The translations under genes and the position numbers were made by a program. From Steroidobacter agaridevorans (GTDB lineage: Bacteria > Pseudomonadota > Gammaproteobacteria > Steroidobacterales > Steroidobacteraceae), in NCBI RefSeq assembly GCF_009932555.1, contig NZ_BLJO01000004.1, positions 390,346 through 454,345 of the forward strand: 64,000 bases of DNA. Direction: 5' to 3'. Positions within the stretch are counted from its first letter, which is position 1. The number at the start of each line of letters is the position of its first letter. The notes below the pieces were generated by a model, which was not told the DNA's origin, searched no databases, and saw nothing but the letters and a program-made list of their open reading frames with translations. Positions 45,300-54,558 of this stretch are shown piece by piece.

Positions 45300-46892
45300 A
45301 GGCACCGTGACCGACTGATTCTCCAGCTGCGGCGTGTTCACCGGCAGGCGCCGCACACGCGTGGCTTGTTCGAAGCTGTAGCCGAGCGCGAACAACTTTG
45401 GTTCGCTGAACGCGGGACCGAAGAAAGAAATGCCGACCGGCAGGTCGTCCGTCGTGAAGCCGGCGGGCACGATCAAATCGGGAAAGCCCGTGAGATTGGC
45501 GATGTCGACAGCGGACGCCGAGTCAGGTGAGGGCGGCGCCTCGGCGATCAACGGCGGCCGGCGCGATGAGGTTGGGTAGACGATGGCATCGAGCTTCTCC
45601 GCCGCGAGAATGCCTTCGACCACCGCGCGCACCATCGGCAGGGCGTGATCGCGAACGGAGAGGTAACGATAGTCGTCGAGCTTGCCGCTCTCCGCTTCCT
45701 TCTTGAACAGATTCCAACGAATCGGATTCGGGCCGGCGCCACCCGGGCGCAACGAGCGCACGTCATTCGACCGTTCGATCAGTTCCTGGATGTTCTTCGG
45801 ATAAGCCGGTCCGGTCGCGGCGAGATACTGGCTGATCTGGGCGGCGAACTCCGGGCGACGAACCGCGGCATAGAACTCCGGCTTACTGTCGATCAGCCAC
45901 TTCGGAAAGCTCACGTCGACGATGGTCGCGCCCGCTTTGCGCATCGATTCGAGCGCCGATTCCATTACCCAATCGACATCCGGATCCGCACCGAGGAAAT
46001 CGCGAGCGATGCCGATACGCGCGCCCTTCAATGCATCGGCCTTCAAGAACCGAGTGTAGTCGGTCGCGAATTTTCCCTTGCTCTTCTGGGTCGCCGGATC
46101 CGCGGAGTCGATGCCCGTCATGACACCCAGTGCGACGGCAACGTCATAGACGCTGCGTGCCATCGGTCCGCCGGTATCGAAGGACAACGCCAGCGGAATG
46201 ATGCCGTCGCGGCTCATCAAGCCGTGCGTCGGCTTCAAACCCACGATGCCATTGGCGGACGAAGGACCACGAATCGAGCCGCCGGTGTCGGTACCCAAAC
46301 CGATCGGCGCATACGCGGCGGCGATGGCTGCACCGGTGCCGCTGGAGGAGCCGGATGGGGTGCGCATCAAGTCATGAGGATTGAGCGTCTGGCCACCCAG
46401 CGAACTGTGCGCCGTGCCCGAGGCGAACTCGGAGAGATTGAGCTTGCCCAGAATGATCGCGCCGGCGTCGCGCAGCTTTTTGACGACGAAGGCATCATCG
46501 GGCGGTATCCAATTCTCCAGCAGCACCGAGCCGCCCGTGGTGGGCATATCGAATGTATCGAAGTTGTCCTTCAGCAGCACCGGCACGCCGTGCAAGGGTG
46601 AGCGCGGGCCCTTGCTCTTGCGCTCGGCATCGAGCGCGCGAGCGGTCTCGAGCGCCTTCGGATTCAGCATGATGACGGCGTTGATCTTCGGCCCCTGGCG
46701 GTCGTACGCCTCGACGCGCGCGAGGCAATGCTGGACCAGTTGTTCGGACGTGAGCGTGCCGGCTTTGAAGGCTTGGTTCAGATCCGCGACGGTCGCTGCG
46801 TCGAAATCGACAGTGCCCGCTCGCGCGCAGTTGAAGTAACCGATCAGCAACGCGGCCACAGTTGCCAGGCCGCACGAACGCTTCGATGCCAT
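45297..46892 (-). CDS. Secreted amidase (amidase-signature family)
   Basis: A 531-residue amidase-signature hydrolase. An N-terminal signal sequence (LATVAALLIGYFNCARA) suggests export. The Ser-cisSer-Lys triad is visible: K108 in VLLKDNFDT, S182 in PSGSSSGTGAAIAAA and S206 in GLGTDTGGSIRGP. Substrate is not predictable; the family includes fatty-acid amide hydrolases and peptide amidases. ATG 46892 is chosen for the GGGGAG six bases upstream. It is divergent from the DUF1028 gene. Confidence 0.88.
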   Translation of the reverse strand: MASKRSCGLATVAALLIGYFNCARAGTVDFDAATVADLNQAFKAGTLTSEQLVQHCLARVEAYDRQGPKINAVIMLNPKALETARALDAERKSKGPRSPLHGVPVLLKDNFDTFDMPTTGGSVLLENWIPPDDAFVVKKLRDAGAIILGKLNLSEFASGTAHSSLGGQTLNPHDLMRTPSGSSSGTGAAIAAAYAPIGLGTDTGGSIRGPSSANGIVGLKPTHGLMSRDGIIPLALSFDTGGPMARSVYDVAVALGVMTGIDSADPATQKSKGKFATDYTRFLKADALKGARIGIARDFLGADPDVDWVMESALESMRKAGATIVDVSFPKWLIDSKPEFYAAVRRPEFAAQISQYLAATGPAYPKNIQELIERSNDVRSLRPGGAGPNPIRWNLFKKEAESGKLDDYRYLSVRDHALPMVRAVVEGILAAEKLDAIVYPTSSRRPPLIAEAPPSPDSASAVDIANLTGFPDLIVPAGFTTDDLPVGISFFGPAFSEPKLFALGYSFEQATRVRRLPVNTPQLENQSVTVP

Positions 46893-46989
46893 CGAATGCT
46901 CCCCGGAGCTCTTGTTGTCCAGCGAAGATAGCAGGATGCAAGCCGGCGCGGCGACTGGTGAATCCATTCACGCCCGCGGCACATCGCGA

Positions 46990-47051
46990 CCGATTTTTGT
47001 CGCGCGCTGGATTTGCCGCGCGCGTGGGCGGCCTCGCATCATAAAAATCGG
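46990..47051. other. Structured element in the amidase/DUF1028 divergent gap
   Basis: Nested inverted repeats: outer CCGATTTTT (46990-46998) with AAAAATCGG (47043-47051), inner CGCGCGC (47001-47007) with GCGCGCG (47018-47024). It could be an operator, an mRNA leader structure for one of the two divergent genes, or chance. The gap 46893-47126 has no other supported gene. Confidence 0.3.
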
Positions 47052-47126
47052 CGGATACCAGGGTCGCTGCGCAAAATCTATTCGTTTGCTTCTTGATATG
47101 CTCGGCCGACAAAAGGGGGATGGCCG

Positions 47127-48014
47127 ATGATGAGACACCTTGCGCTGGCGTTCATTCTGTTCGCGGGCTCGGCGCCTGCGTGGGCAACGTGGTCGGTGAT
47201 CGCGCTGGATGCGCGTAGCGGCCAGGTGGTGATCGCGTCGGCGACCTGCGTCCGGCAAGAGGCATTCCCCAAGCGCGAGCCCAACGCTGCGCGTGACTTG
47301 ATGGACCTGCAGGCGGTGATCGTGCCCGGCGTCGGAGTGGCGGCCTGCCAGGCCGGCGCCGACAACACGCACGAGAACCAGATGCTGGTCTATCGGGAAC
47401 TGAAGAAGGGCACGCCGCCCGCCGACATCATCGAAATGCTCAAGAAGGATCCGAACATCGAGCGGCGACAGTTCGGCATCGTCTCCATGCCCAATGGCAA
47501 GGACATCACCGCGAGCAACAATCGCGCCGGATTCAACGGCGCCGGCAACTCGCGCTCGTCGTTGTACTTCGGCGGCCAGGTCGGCCCCGACATCTACTAT
47601 CAGGTTCAGGGCAACACGCTGCTGGGCGATCAGGTGGTGCATCTGGCCGCGCTCGCATTCACCCGCGCCACGGGCACGTTGGCCGATCGCGTGATGGCGG
47701 CGATGGAAGCGGCCGACGTCAACGGCGGAGATCACCGCTGCAATTGCGAATCGAACCCGATGGACTTCGTTCCTTGCGACAACAAGACGGCGCATGTTTC
47801 CTACATCGCCATCGCCGATAAGAACGACCAGCCGGGCGTCACTCACAACGATGGCAAATACTTCGCATACATCAGCGTGATGGACAACGACATCAAACGG
47901 GGCGAGAGCGCCAATCCGGTGCGCACGCTTCGCATGCGCTATGACGCGTGGGTGAAGTCAGGCTCGCCGCGCCTGGCGCCGCCTCCGCCGACGCTGTATC
48001 AGCCGAAGAGTTAG
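47127..48014 (+). CDS. Secreted DUF1028-family protein
   Basis: A 295-residue protein. A signal peptide (LALAFILFAGSAPAWA) precedes TWSVIALDARSGQVVIASATC, the N-terminal core of DUF1028, a family with an Ntn-hydrolase-like fold. Other blocks: VPGVGVAACQAGAD, GNTLLGDQVVHLAA. If processed at the signal peptide, the mature N-terminus would be Thr, compatible with an Ntn-type nucleophile; that is an inference. It is divergent from the amidase. Confidence 0.78.
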   Translation: MMRHLALAFILFAGSAPAWATWSVIALDARSGQVVIASATCVRQEAFPKREPNAARDLMDLQAVIVPGVGVAACQAGADNTHENQMLVYRELKKGTPPADIIEMLKKDPNIERRQFGIVSMPNGKDITASNNRAGFNGAGNSRSSLYFGGQVGPDIYYQVQGNTLLGDQVVHLAALAFTRATGTLADRVMAAMEAADVNGGDHRCNCESNPMDFVPCDNKTAHVSYIAIADKNDQPGVTHNDGKYFAYISVMDNDIKRGESANPVRTLRMRYDAWVKSGSPRLAPPPPTLYQPKS

Positions 48015-48049
48015 GAGGCGAGCCCTCCAGCTGACTTCCAATCGGCCCG

Positions 48050-48952
48050 TCAGCCGGCCTCTTTTCGCAACCAATGGCAGAAAGCATCGATGGCCGGGTT
48101 CGCGTCCGCGTCATCTCGGCGCACGATCCAGAATGCGTAGCCATTCTCGAGAGAATGCTCAAATGGCCTGACGAGACGACCCTGTCGCAGGTCCTCCTCG
48201 ACCAGCGGTGCAACACCTAACGCGATGCCGTGTCCTGCGACAGCAGCTTCCTGCGCCAGATAGATGCTTGCGAAGACGGGTCCGCGGGTTGCGTCCACGA
48301 GAGTTGCACCCGAGGCTTTCAACCATGTCGACCAGTCTGGCACGCCGGGGCGACCGGCTGCGCTTTCGTCGTGGAGCAGCGTGTGATGCCGCAGATCCGC
48401 GGGCTTCGTCAGTGGGCGGGTTTCGTCGCCCATCAGCGAAGGCGCGCAGACTGGAAACACGGGTGCGCCCATGAGTCGCTCGGAAGAAACCTCGCTGTAA
48501 CCGCCAGGTCCGTAGCGGATGGCGACATCGATGGCGCCGCGGACGAGGTCTGCATGCTCGTTGCTGGTGTCGATGCGCACTTTGAGATCGGGGACGTCGC
48601 GATGGAACCGGTGCAGCCTGGGCGCAAGCCATTTCGCCGCGAACGATTCCACCGTGCTAACGCGGAGATTCGCGACCGTGGCTGCAGTGGCGCGATCTAG
48701 AGCGAGATCGAGCAATCCGAACAATTCGCTCAGCGAAGCGGCCAGTTCCTCGCCTTTGGGGGTCAGCTCCACCAGGCGATGGCCGCGGTGGAACAGCTTC
48801 ACGCCGAGGTAGGCCTCCAGTTGCTTTACCTGATGGCTCACCGCCGCCGGAGTGACGAACAACTGCGCGGCCGCGGTCCGAAAACTGCGGTGGCGTGCGG
48901 CTGCCTCGAAAGCTCGCAGCGCATTTAGCGGCGCGGGGTGGCGGGGTTTCAC
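48050..48952 (-). CDS. LysR-family regulator, GcvA-like
   Basis: A 300-residue LysR regulator. The N-terminal HTH is PLNALRAFEAAARHRSFRTAAAQLFVTPAAVSHQVKQLE (typical GcvA/AmpR subgroup), with FHRGHRLVELTPKGEEL and an effector domain including STVESFAAKWLAPRLHRF and DVAIRYGPG. The start is GTG. It is divergent from the first metallo-hydrolase gene, which it likely controls; an interrupted palindrome GTTAG-N5-CTAAC lies between them. The inducer is unknown. Confidence 0.85.
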   Translation of the reverse strand: MKPRHPAPLNALRAFEAAARHRSFRTAAAQLFVTPAAVSHQVKQLEAYLGVKLFHRGHRLVELTPKGEELAASLSELFGLLDLALDRATAATVANLRVSTVESFAAKWLAPRLHRFHRDVPDLKVRIDTSNEHADLVRGAIDVAIRYGPGGYSEVSSERLMGAPVFPVCAPSLMGDETRPLTKPADLRHHTLLHDESAAGRPGVPDWSTWLKASGATLVDATRGPVFASIYLAQEAAVAGHGIALGVAPLVEEDLRQGRLVRPFEHSLENGYAFWIVRRDDADANPAIDAFCHWLRKEAG

Positions 48953-48993
48953 GATGATTCAGGTTTACGGAGGCCGGGTGCACATCGTATCAG

Positions 48994-49008
48994 GTTAGTT
49001 TTTCTAAC
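48994..49008. promoter_or_regulatory. GTTAG-N5-CTAAC palindrome, LysR operator candidate
   Basis: Perfect inverted repeat GTTAG (48994-48998) and CTAAC (49004-49008) with TTTTT between. It lies 42 bases upstream of the LysR start. Sequences of the TTAG/CTAA type are bound by GcvA/AmpR-group LysR proteins, so this is a likely autoregulation site and divergent activator site. Confidence 0.5.
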
Positions 49009-49056
49009 GCGGCCGGCAAAACATCTCGTTTGTCGCCGGCCCCGCTGTTGGTGACG

Positions 49057-49914
49057 ATGGCGCCATCGAACCAACCGGGGATCATCGTGAGATTCGAAGA
49101 GCTGAGCTCCAACGTACTGATGTTCGTCGGCGACGAGTATGAGTCGGTCGCCACTGCATTCCTCGACGGAGACGATGTACTGCTGGTCGACTCGCTCGGC
49201 AGCGTTGCAGACGCGCACTGGTTGCGTCGTGTTTTGTGCGAGGACATGGGTAAGAAGGTGCGTGCCATCGCGGCCACGCACTTCATGAGCGATCACATCG
49301 CCGGAATGTCACTTTTTCCGGACGCGCTTACGATCGCACACCGGCATCATCGCTTCACCTTTCTTTCGCAGAACCGGCGGGTCGATGAGCTCTACCGTGA
49401 GCCCCAGCTGATGTTCGACAGCTCGATGACGCTACGCTGGGGCCAGCACGAGCTGTGCTTCCTGCACAATCCAGGCAAGACCATGGACCACGTCAGCGTG
49501 GATGTGGCCAGCGCCGATCTGATTTGTGCCGGCGACAACATCGTCGGCAACATCATCTATCTCTCCAAGGCGGATCCCGCGCTGATCCGTGCCGCGATCG
49601 GCCGGCTGCGGCAATTCAAGAGGAGCACGGTCGTCGGCGGGCACATGGGGAGGTTTCCGGCCGTCGTCCTGGACAACGCGGTCCACTACCTGGACCGACT
49701 GCGAGAGGCGGTGGTTCGGATTCGCGCCGATGCCTCGCCTCAGGAGGTCGATGAGCGCATCGCCTCGATTCGAATCGAGGCGTGCCTCGCGCCTCGGGTC
49801 GAGCCGGCAGCCTTCGAGCGCCAATGGCATCAGCACAACCTGGAGGTCATCGTTGCGCAGTCGGTGTTCGCGTTCGACACGGCGATCGCATCGAGGGGCG
49901 CCACGCATGAATAG
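49057..49914 (+). CDS. Metallo-beta-lactamase-fold protein with altered metal motif
   Basis: A 285-residue MBL-fold protein. The canonical HxHxDH motif reads H75-F-M77-S-D79-H80, so the second His is replaced by Met; downstream possible ligands are H145 in KTMDHVSVD and D160 in CAGDNIVGN. Metal occupancy may therefore be reduced or changed. ATG 49057 is used; GTG 49087 (GGGGA upstream) and TTG 49030 are alternatives. Its stop overlaps the next gene's start by 8 bases, suggesting an operon with the second MBL gene. Confidence 0.7.
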   Translation: MAPSNQPGIIVRFEELSSNVLMFVGDEYESVATAFLDGDDVLLVDSLGSVADAHWLRRVLCEDMGKKVRAIAATHFMSDHIAGMSLFPDALTIAHRHHRFTFLSQNRRVDELYREPQLMFDSSMTLRWGQHELCFLHNPGKTMDHVSVDVASADLICAGDNIVGNIIYLSKADPALIRAAIGRLRQFKRSTVVGGHMGRFPAVVLDNAVHYLDRLREAVVRIRADASPQEVDERIASIRIEACLAPRVEPAAFERQWHQHNLEVIVAQSVFAFDTAIASRGATHE

Positions 49915-50773
49915 GGACATCAGGATGTTTCGCCGTGGCATCCGGCGCCGGGAATTCGTGCTCGCTTGCGGCGGTCTGGCGGTAGCTGGACAGATGCCAG
50001 GTGCGCCTGCCTCCGCGGCTGGCGTTGGAGAAGGCTTGCGCATTCAGCGTCTGGCGTGGGCGGGCATTCGCCTGCAATTGCCGCAGGCGACGTTGTTCAT
50101 CGACCCGCTGATCAACCCCGATGCGTGGGGAGCCTCACTCAAGGATCCGCTGATTCCTGTCGCCGATGCTGTCGGTGATAGTTATGTGCTCGTCACTCAT
50201 GCGCATCCAGATCATTTCGATGCCAAGGCCGCCGCTGATGCCTTGAGCAACGGCGGCGCTCTTGTTTACCCGGTGGGAACGAATCCGCTGCCGCTGCCTG
50301 TTCCTCGAAACGCACGCGCGCGTCCGGCGGCACTCTGGGAGCCACAGCTGCTCGGCGATTTCACTGCCACCGCCGTGCCCGCCTCGGATGGCTATGGCGA
50401 CCCGCAAGTATCTTGGGTTGTCTCGGCCGCGGGGCGTCGCATCTTTCATGGTGGCGACACACTTTGGCATGGACACTGGTGGCGTATCGGTCGTCAGTTC
50501 GGCCCATTCGATGCTGCATTTCTGCCGGTCAATGGTGCGCGCTTCGGCTGGCGCAAGCCGGTCAGCGATCTGCCGGGCGTGTTGACGCCCGAGCAGGCCG
50601 TGGCAGCAGCGATCATCCTCGGCGCACGCCGCGTAATTCCGATTCACTACGGCATATCGGGAACCGCAGAGTACGTCGAGGTCGAGGATCCGATCGGCCG
50701 CTTACTCTCGGCTGCGCGCGAGAAGTCTCTGGAAATTCAGACGCTGGCGCCAGGTGCCTGGGTGGAGTGGTGA
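49907..50773 (+). CDS. Exported metallo-beta-lactamase-fold hydrolase, UlaG-like
   Basis: A 288-residue MBL-fold protein with an intact metal motif, H98-x-H100-x-D102-H103 in VTHAHPDHFDAK, plus FHGGDTLWHGHW and RVIPIHYG, which resemble the UlaG/NAPE-PLD-like branch. The N-terminus is Arg-rich (FRRGIRRREFVLACGG) and may be a Tat-type signal. The first gene of the pair overlaps it. Substrates are unknown. Confidence 0.78.
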   Translation: MNRDIRMFRRGIRRREFVLACGGLAVAGQMPGAPASAAGVGEGLRIQRLAWAGIRLQLPQATLFIDPLINPDAWGASLKDPLIPVADAVGDSYVLVTHAHPDHFDAKAAADALSNGGALVYPVGTNPLPLPVPRNARARPAALWEPQLLGDFTATAVPASDGYGDPQVSWVVSAAGRRIFHGGDTLWHGHWWRIGRQFGPFDAAFLPVNGARFGWRKPVSDLPGVLTPEQAVAAAIILGARRVIPIHYGISGTAEYVEVEDPIGRLLSAAREKSLEIQTLAPGAWVEW

Positions 50774-50992
50774 TGCCGACTCTGCATCCTGCGCATTCAC
50801 AATGGGCTTTCAGGTCAATCTAGCGTGGCTGTATAAGATCAGTATAGAGTTCCGCGGCCGAAAGCATCCGGTGTCGAATAAGAGCTGCTGCGGCACACCG
50901 CTGTTTGCTTCGGAGCGGGAGCATAAGGACGGAGCTGGCTTGCCGGTGCTGAAAAACTTGGTGACCATGTCCGCTTCATACGGAGAGCCGTC

Positions 50993-52072
50993 GTGACGAC
51001 CAGGCGAGACTTCCTGATGCAAACAACGGCTGCCGGTCTCTTGGCGGTGGAATGCTTTCAGGTCGCGCACGCGTCGAACGCTGACGCCAACACAGATGCG
51101 GCCAGGCTCGCGCGTGCTGGCGTCGTTCAAACTGTCCTAGGACCGCTAGATGCATCGAAGCTCGGCTTCACTTTGACCCATGAGCACTTGGGCAGCGGGG
51201 CAGAAGAAATCTTCGGCAGCAGGGCGAGCTCCGTAGCCGATGCCGTCGACAAGCTCAAAGCGGCGAGGGATGCAGGCATCGAGACCATTATCGATGTCAC
51301 TACCTTCGACATCGGCCGCGACATTCGCTACCGCGAAGAGATCTCACGCAAGTCTGGAATGCAAATCGTGGCGGCCACGGGTCAGCATTTCTTTGCACCC
51401 GACTCCTACAATGCACGAACCGTGGAAGAGATCGCCCAGCTCTTCATCCGGGAAATCGACCAAGGCATCGACGGCACAGACATCAAGGCGGGCGTAATCA
51501 AGGTAGCAGCTCGCGATGACACCATGACGCCCGCCGAAGAGAAAGTTTTCAAGGCGGCGGCGCGCGCCAGCAAGGCTACCGGGGTTCCCATTGCAACACA
51601 TACGAATTCACATCGCCGCGCCGGTGAGAAGCAGGCGGAACTCTTCGAAGCCGAGGGCGTGAGTCCCGCAAGAGTATCGCTCGGCCACAGCGACGATACG
51701 GATGATATGAATTACCTCCGCGGTCTCGCCAAGCGTGGCTACACGCTTGGCATGGATCATACATTCTGGGGAATGGCTCCCGGGGCGACGTTGCCCTGGC
51801 AAAAACGGGCAGGCTGCATCAAACAACTCATAGACGACGGCTTCGTCGACAGGATATTTCTCTCGAACGACTGGGTGCACGGCGACGTAGAGCGGGAAAA
51901 AGTCAACCCGGACGGTATGCTGTTTACGATTCGCAAGACGATTCCCTATCTGAAACAAATCGGCGTATCACAACGGGAAATCCAGATGATTACCGTTGAG
52001 AATCCTAAACGCTTCTTCAGTCGCCGCGAGGCGTTGGGTCATTCTTCGTTAGGGGGTCACCCGTCGCGCTGA
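50993..52072 (+). CDS. Phosphotriesterase-family hydrolase, exported
   Basis: A 359-residue amidohydrolase-fold protein of the phosphotriesterase family. All six usual metal ligands are present: H63 and H65 in LTHEHL, K170 (carboxylated in the family) in GVIKVA, H203 in ATHTNSH, H232 in GHSDD and D293 in SNDW. A twin-Arg signal (TTRRDFLMQTTAAG) suggests export. Family members hydrolyse lactones or phosphotriesters. GTG start, GGAGAG upstream. Base composition is visibly lower than the flanks, hinting at transfer. The 219-base gap before it has no other gene. Confidence 0.85.
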   Translation: MTTRRDFLMQTTAAGLLAVECFQVAHASNADANTDAARLARAGVVQTVLGPLDASKLGFTLTHEHLGSGAEEIFGSRASSVADAVDKLKAARDAGIETIIDVTTFDIGRDIRYREEISRKSGMQIVAATGQHFFAPDSYNARTVEEIAQLFIREIDQGIDGTDIKAGVIKVAARDDTMTPAEEKVFKAAARASKATGVPIATHTNSHRRAGEKQAELFEAEGVSPARVSLGHSDDTDDMNYLRGLAKRGYTLGMDHTFWGMAPGATLPWQKRAGCIKQLIDDGFVDRIFLSNDWVHGDVEREKVNPDGMLFTIRKTIPYLKQIGVSQREIQMITVENPKRFFSRREALGHSSLGGHPSR

Positions 52073-52169
52073 ACGAACGCTGCTGATGCGGCGTAATGCG
52101 GCTGTCTTATCTCAATGGCAGCTTCTTGCCGGAGCCGGACGGTCACGGTGGCAGCCTCGGCCCGGGTGG

Positions 52170-53246
52170 TCAGTACTCGCCGTCATCGTCGTCAAAGCGA
52201 CGTAGACTTTTGAGCCACCGTTTTGTCGCGCTTTTGTTGGCGAGCACTTCGAGGAAGCCTTTCTGCTGATCGATATGCGCTCGCAATTCTCGCGAGCGCT
52301 GTTTACTGACCAGATGAAGACTCCGCGCGTCGATCGCGCTTCCCTGCGGCAGTCCATGATCGATGCGGAATGCGTCTTGGATCGATCGCAGCTCGGTCTT
52401 CATCGCTTCGAGCTGCTCAGAGAGCAGTCGGTTGAACTGCTGCAGCTTTTCACGGCTGAGCTTGCTTGCGTGATTCGGATCGATGAGCTCCAGACGCAGT
52501 TGTGCCTCGAGCAACGTCAACAGGTCGTTTGTCGCGTACGCACGGTTGATCTGTTGCATGAGCTCGTTCTTTTCGGCGCGCCGCGCCGCATCGGCTTCTC
52601 GATCCGGATGCACGGCGCTTGCGAGCTTGCGATAAATCTCTCTCAGAAGCTGCTTCGCGGTCTTTGCGCTGGCTTCGGCCCGCTTCTGTCCTCGCGACTT
52701 CCGACGCTCCGCCGAGCGCTCGCGCTCACGGGCTTCATCGTTCTTCATATGCTCGTAGATGTGCTCGACCAGATCCTCTTCAGACTCGATGTCGGCATCA
52801 TCCAGATCGATGCCCATGTATTCCTTCGCATGCTGCTTCAAATCTTCAATTTCTTCTCGCTTTGATTCCTGGAAGGTCATCGGGCTATGGCGGTCGAAGA
52901 CGTCACGGATCTCGAGATCGTCTGGATTGGCGTGCAGGAGGGCTTCCGCCGTCTGGCACGCGATCTCCTTCAGCGCGGCCTGGTCCGCTCTTGACCAGCC
53001 CTTGCCATCGAGCAGTCGATCGATCAGGAGAACGGTTTCGCGCGTAACCTGCTTGAGGGTCGCGCGCAGTGGATAGACGCGCTCGGCGTCAGACGTTCTG
53101 AATGAGGCGACCAGTTCGTTCCAATCGGCGCGTGCGCGCCGCATCGCCTCGATCTGATCGATGAGATATCGAAAGCGCTCTTGATCCGGCGTCGAAGGGC
53201 TGCGTGCAGCCGCTCGTGGAACGTGTAGGAGCGATTTTCCGGACAT
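52170..53246 (-). CDS. J-domain protein
   Basis: A 358-residue, highly charged, mostly helical protein. A C-terminal-central J-domain occurs at about 200-260 with the signature LLREIYRKLASAVHPDREAD (HPD motif) and a following helix. The rest of the protein (MRRARADW..., RERERSAERRKSRG) looks like a coiled or disordered linker. It may recruit DnaK. The convergent phosphotriesterase gene ends 97 bases away. Confidence 0.72.
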   Translation of the reverse strand: MSGKSLLHVPRAAARSPSTPDQERFRYLIDQIEAMRRARADWNELVASFRTSDAERVYPLRATLKQVTRETVLLIDRLLDGKGWSRADQAALKEIACQTAEALLHANPDDLEIRDVFDRHSPMTFQESKREEIEDLKQHAKEYMGIDLDDADIESEEDLVEHIYEHMKNDEARERERSAERRKSRGQKRAEASAKTAKQLLREIYRKLASAVHPDREADAARRAEKNELMQQINRAYATNDLLTLLEAQLRLELIDPNHASKLSREKLQQFNRLLSEQLEAMKTELRSIQDAFRIDHGLPQGSAIDARSLHLVSKQRSRELRAHIDQQKGFLEVLANKSATKRWLKSLRRFDDDDGEY

Positions 53247-53430
53247 GATCGAGACAGTGCGCGACGGGGCGCGAATTGTCCGGGATTAGTGTTCGCGCCG
53301 CAAATCAAGCGTATATCGCCACACACGAAGAACGTAGGCTCGCCCGCTCTACGCATTACTGCCCCCTCCCAGATCTGATAGCACTCCAGTCAAGTGACTA
53401 TTTGGTGGATCGGCTTACGGAGCGAAGGAC

Positions 53431-54060
53431 ATGCGGTACACGCCGTCGTTCTCGCGCCGCTGTGTGCTGCTGATCGCGATGATCAGCCCGGCGTTGATGG
53501 GTTCAGAGTTCAGGTGCGCCGCAGTCAGCAATCCGTCTGGGGCAACGGCTCGCATCGATCGGCTCGAGCCCATCGAGCCGCGAGTGGGCGACATCGTGCA
53601 AGCTACTGCCAGCGGCAGCGGCACGCCGCCACTGCAATTCGCGTGGGACTTTGGCGACGGCGGGACGCTGGTCTATGGTGGGCAGGCCGCCCATGTTTAC
53701 ACGGCTCCGGGAAGCTATCGCGTCACGCTCACTGTTTATGATGCGAGTGGCCACACCGCACGCGACGCGGAGCAGGTTACCGTTTCGGCTCGGGTGCCGC
53801 CTTTGATGCCCACTCTCGTGATGGTGTCTGACGCCATCGCAAACCAGCCGGTTGAATTCCTGGCACTGACGTTTGCAGTAGATGACCGGGCATTGAGCTA
53901 TGACTGGACGTTCAGCGATGGGCAGGCAGCGATCGGGTCGCAGGCCGCTGTGATATTCCCGACCGCCGGCGTCTATCGGGCCTCGGTTGTCGTGACCGAC
54001 GATGCCGGAGAGACCGCCGTCGCAGAAGTCGTCTTCGAGGTTGCGGATCCAGGCAGCTGA
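53431..54060 (+). CDS. Secreted PKD-domain protein
   Basis: A 209-residue protein with an N-terminal signal (RRCVLLIAMISPALMGSEFRCAAVS) and two PKD-type beta-sandwich domains: one ending PLQFAWDFGDGGTLVYGG and AHVYTAPGSYRVTLTVYDASG, and a second with LSYDWTFSDGQAAIGSQ and FPTAGVYRASVVVTDDAGE. Such domains occur in surface or secreted proteins of unclear function. Confidence 0.72.
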   Translation: MRYTPSFSRRCVLLIAMISPALMGSEFRCAAVSNPSGATARIDRLEPIEPRVGDIVQATASGSGTPPLQFAWDFGDGGTLVYGGQAAHVYTAPGSYRVTLTVYDASGHTARDAEQVTVSARVPPLMPTLVMVSDAIANQPVEFLALTFAVDDRALSYDWTFSDGQAAIGSQAAVIFPTAGVYRASVVVTDDAGETAVAEVVFEVADPGS

Positions 54061-54078
54061 ATCTGCTCTGAGCAGCCG

Positions 54079-54558
54079 CTACATCTTTTCGCCCGGCAGC
54101 GCGGCGGCTTGTTTGATCCAGCTCGTCAACTGGGCCTCGTCCAGGTCGTCGTCTTCGCGGATGTCGAAGTAGCGCACGGCGGGATATTTGCTGAGGCCAG
54201 GCGGAGGCGGCTTCAGCGATGAGCCGCGGAAGAAGGTCAGCTTCACGTACTTATTGAAGCAGTGGAAGCTGAGAAACCACAGATCGTGCTCCATGCCGTA
54301 GAACGGCGAGTTCCACTTCACTGCCTTGTGGACCTTGGGCACGTGCCTGGTAACGAGCGTGTCGATGCGTTTGCCCAGAGCGCTTTTCCAGCCGGGCATG
54401 GCGGCGATATAGGCCTGCACCGGCTCGTCGCCATAGCCTTTCGCGATCTGCGGGTTGCCGCCGGAGAGCAGGACGACTTTGTCGCCTGCTTTCGGCGCGG
54501 ATTTGGTTTTGGCTCCAGCCGCCGGCTTCTTGCTCTTGGCTTTCGCCTTGGCAATCAC
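54079..54558 (-). CDS. DUF1801-family protein (C-terminal gene of the ArsR operon)
   Basis: A 159-residue protein with a basic, Lys/Ala-rich N-terminus and a DUF1801 domain (IAKGYGDEPVQAYIAAMPGWKSALGKRIDTLVTRHVP, WNSPFYGME). GTG start overlaps the previous gene's stop (GTGA), implying coupling. The domain fold is a helical, YdhG-like family of unknown role. Confidence 0.7.
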   Translation of the reverse strand: MIAKAKAKSKKPAAGAKTKSAPKAGDKVVLLSGGNPQIAKGYGDEPVQAYIAAMPGWKSALGKRIDTLVTRHVPKVHKAVKWNSPFYGMEHDLWFLSFHCFNKYVKLTFFRGSSLKPPPPGLSKYPAVRYFDIREDDDLDEAQLTSWIKQAAALPGEKM

